Shown in pieces: positions 63,100-64,000 of a DNA stretch of 64,000 nucleotides. A program made the translations under genes and the position numbers. Below the pieces are notes generated by a model, which saw only the letters and a program-made list of their open reading frames with translations, was not told where the DNA came from and made no database searches. The DNA lies in assembly GCA_035041965.1 (NCBI GenBank), contig JAPYMA010001474.1, forward strand, positions 1-64,000, written 5' to 3'. Every line of letters begins with the position of its first letter. The first letter of the stretch is position 1. The stretch is from Anisakis pegreffii (Eukaryota > Nematoda > Chromadorea > Rhabditida > Anisakidae).

Positions 63100-64000
63100 A
63101 AATTGTTTTGAGTGATCAAATGAATATGTCATCTTAAATTCCTAGCTGAGATGAGTATCATCGGGAATTCACGACTCCCACTGAATCGAAGTGCCTATCT
63201 AACGGTCTATATCTGATTTTCCCCACCTCCCCCCTCACCAATCGGTCTCGCCGCAGAAATGTAAAGAGGGTCTAGTTCTGACACGATTTTTCAATTTTCA
63301 GAGAACGGAACGAACATCGAGAATGTCGCAGCCGTGAAGAAAGCAATAAATTACCCGAATGACATCAAATAATTTTGTGACAATCGCAATACATGATTGA
63401 CCGTCATCAAAGCGCTATTGCACTTCAGCTCAGTTCATGAATGTTATCAGGTAATAATTGTGATGATCACTTTCGGGAAGGTATCAACGAGTACGTGTCG
63501 TATAATGCTTCTGCCGCGGAACCGATTTGAAATTGAACGATGTTCTACAATTTGTTGAAACAGGAAACTTTTCGGATATTTCCAGTACTACTACAAATTC
63601 CAAAACCATATCTGATTTCGGGATCGATCTCAAAATCATCAGTGAAATTTTTGGTTTTCGACAGATTACACTGCTACTTACATGCTTTTGTCTCAGTTTG
63701 CAGTGTCAAATATTATCTTCTTTGATGTCGCCAACAGCCGAATATGATGTGATTGTCGAATTAGCATCAATCAGTTTTTACTCTATTTTCGATTCATGCA
63801 GCTATCGGTTATCATGCAGTTATTCATGCAGTTATTTATGGAGAATGGTGATATCCGAAATTCTAATTTGTATTTACTTCCAACTCATATTTATACTAAG
63901 TTGTTCACATTAATTCCTCTCATTCATCCTTCAGCAAATATACGTGCCTCCTTGATCTCCCCGCTTGAGAAAACATCGTGACGTCTGGCCGCTCCATAAC
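63100..64000. other. Right-hand end, no supported gene
   Basis: A plus-strand frame at 63527-63913 encodes hydrophobic and Cys/Ser-rich sequence (LLLTCFCLSLQCQILSSL) without recognisable motifs. It may be a remnant continuing from the retroelement or fortuitous. Repeats of CATGCAGTTAT near 63798-63840 are local. Confidence 0.3.

Overview
The window is AT-rich, intron-rich DNA from a eukaryote, almost certainly an invertebrate animal. Coding sequence is split into many short exons with GT-AG introns. The recognisable proteins are animal families: a Frizzled receptor with a complete 10-cysteine CRD, a membrane-anchored M1 aminopeptidase, and a TALE-type homeodomain protein. Most open reading frames here are non-coding, so genes were rebuilt exon by exon from protein motifs, splice sites and intron phase. 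Which phylum it belongs to is uncertain; a nematode or another small invertebrate is possible.

Layout. (1) 0.1-3.0 kb, minus: an unrecognised serine-rich gene. (2) 3.0-6.9 kb: no supported gene. (3) 6.9-15.8 kb, minus: a nearly complete type II membrane M1 zinc aminopeptidase in 21 exons, with a decayed TIR element in one intron. (4) 15.9-20.6 kb: no clear gene, but degenerate GGAGCY hexamer repeats and a decayed DNA-transposon copy. (5) 20.6-28.6 kb, minus: a Frizzled-4-like receptor in 8 exons; its 4.3-kb first intron holds more transposon relics. (6) 28.6-36 kb: mostly non-coding, with a few isolated exon-like ORFs, a 72-bp tandem repeat in two clusters and a (TTA)n tract. (7) 36.1-42.4 kb, minus: exons of an unrecognised gene or genes. 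(8) 46.3-58.6 kb, minus: a five-exon TALE-class homeobox gene with a Gln/Ser-rich C-terminus. Its 8.8-kb intron holds a 2.3-kb simple-repeat array whose GC-only centre looks like the flanking CA/CATA repeat with nearly every A replaced by G. (9) 60-64 kb: an anonymous basic ORF and a decayed BEL/Pao-type retrotransposon.

Every supported multi-exon gene lies on the minus strand. They do not form a pathway. Frizzled is a Wnt receptor, the aminopeptidase trims extracellular peptides, and the homeodomain protein is a predicted DNA-binding regulator. The most unusual features are the A-to-G converted repeat, a Frizzled that keeps its CRD but lacks the KTxxxW motif and the basic third intracellular loop, and a probable ultra-short intron or frameshift in the aminopeptidase.
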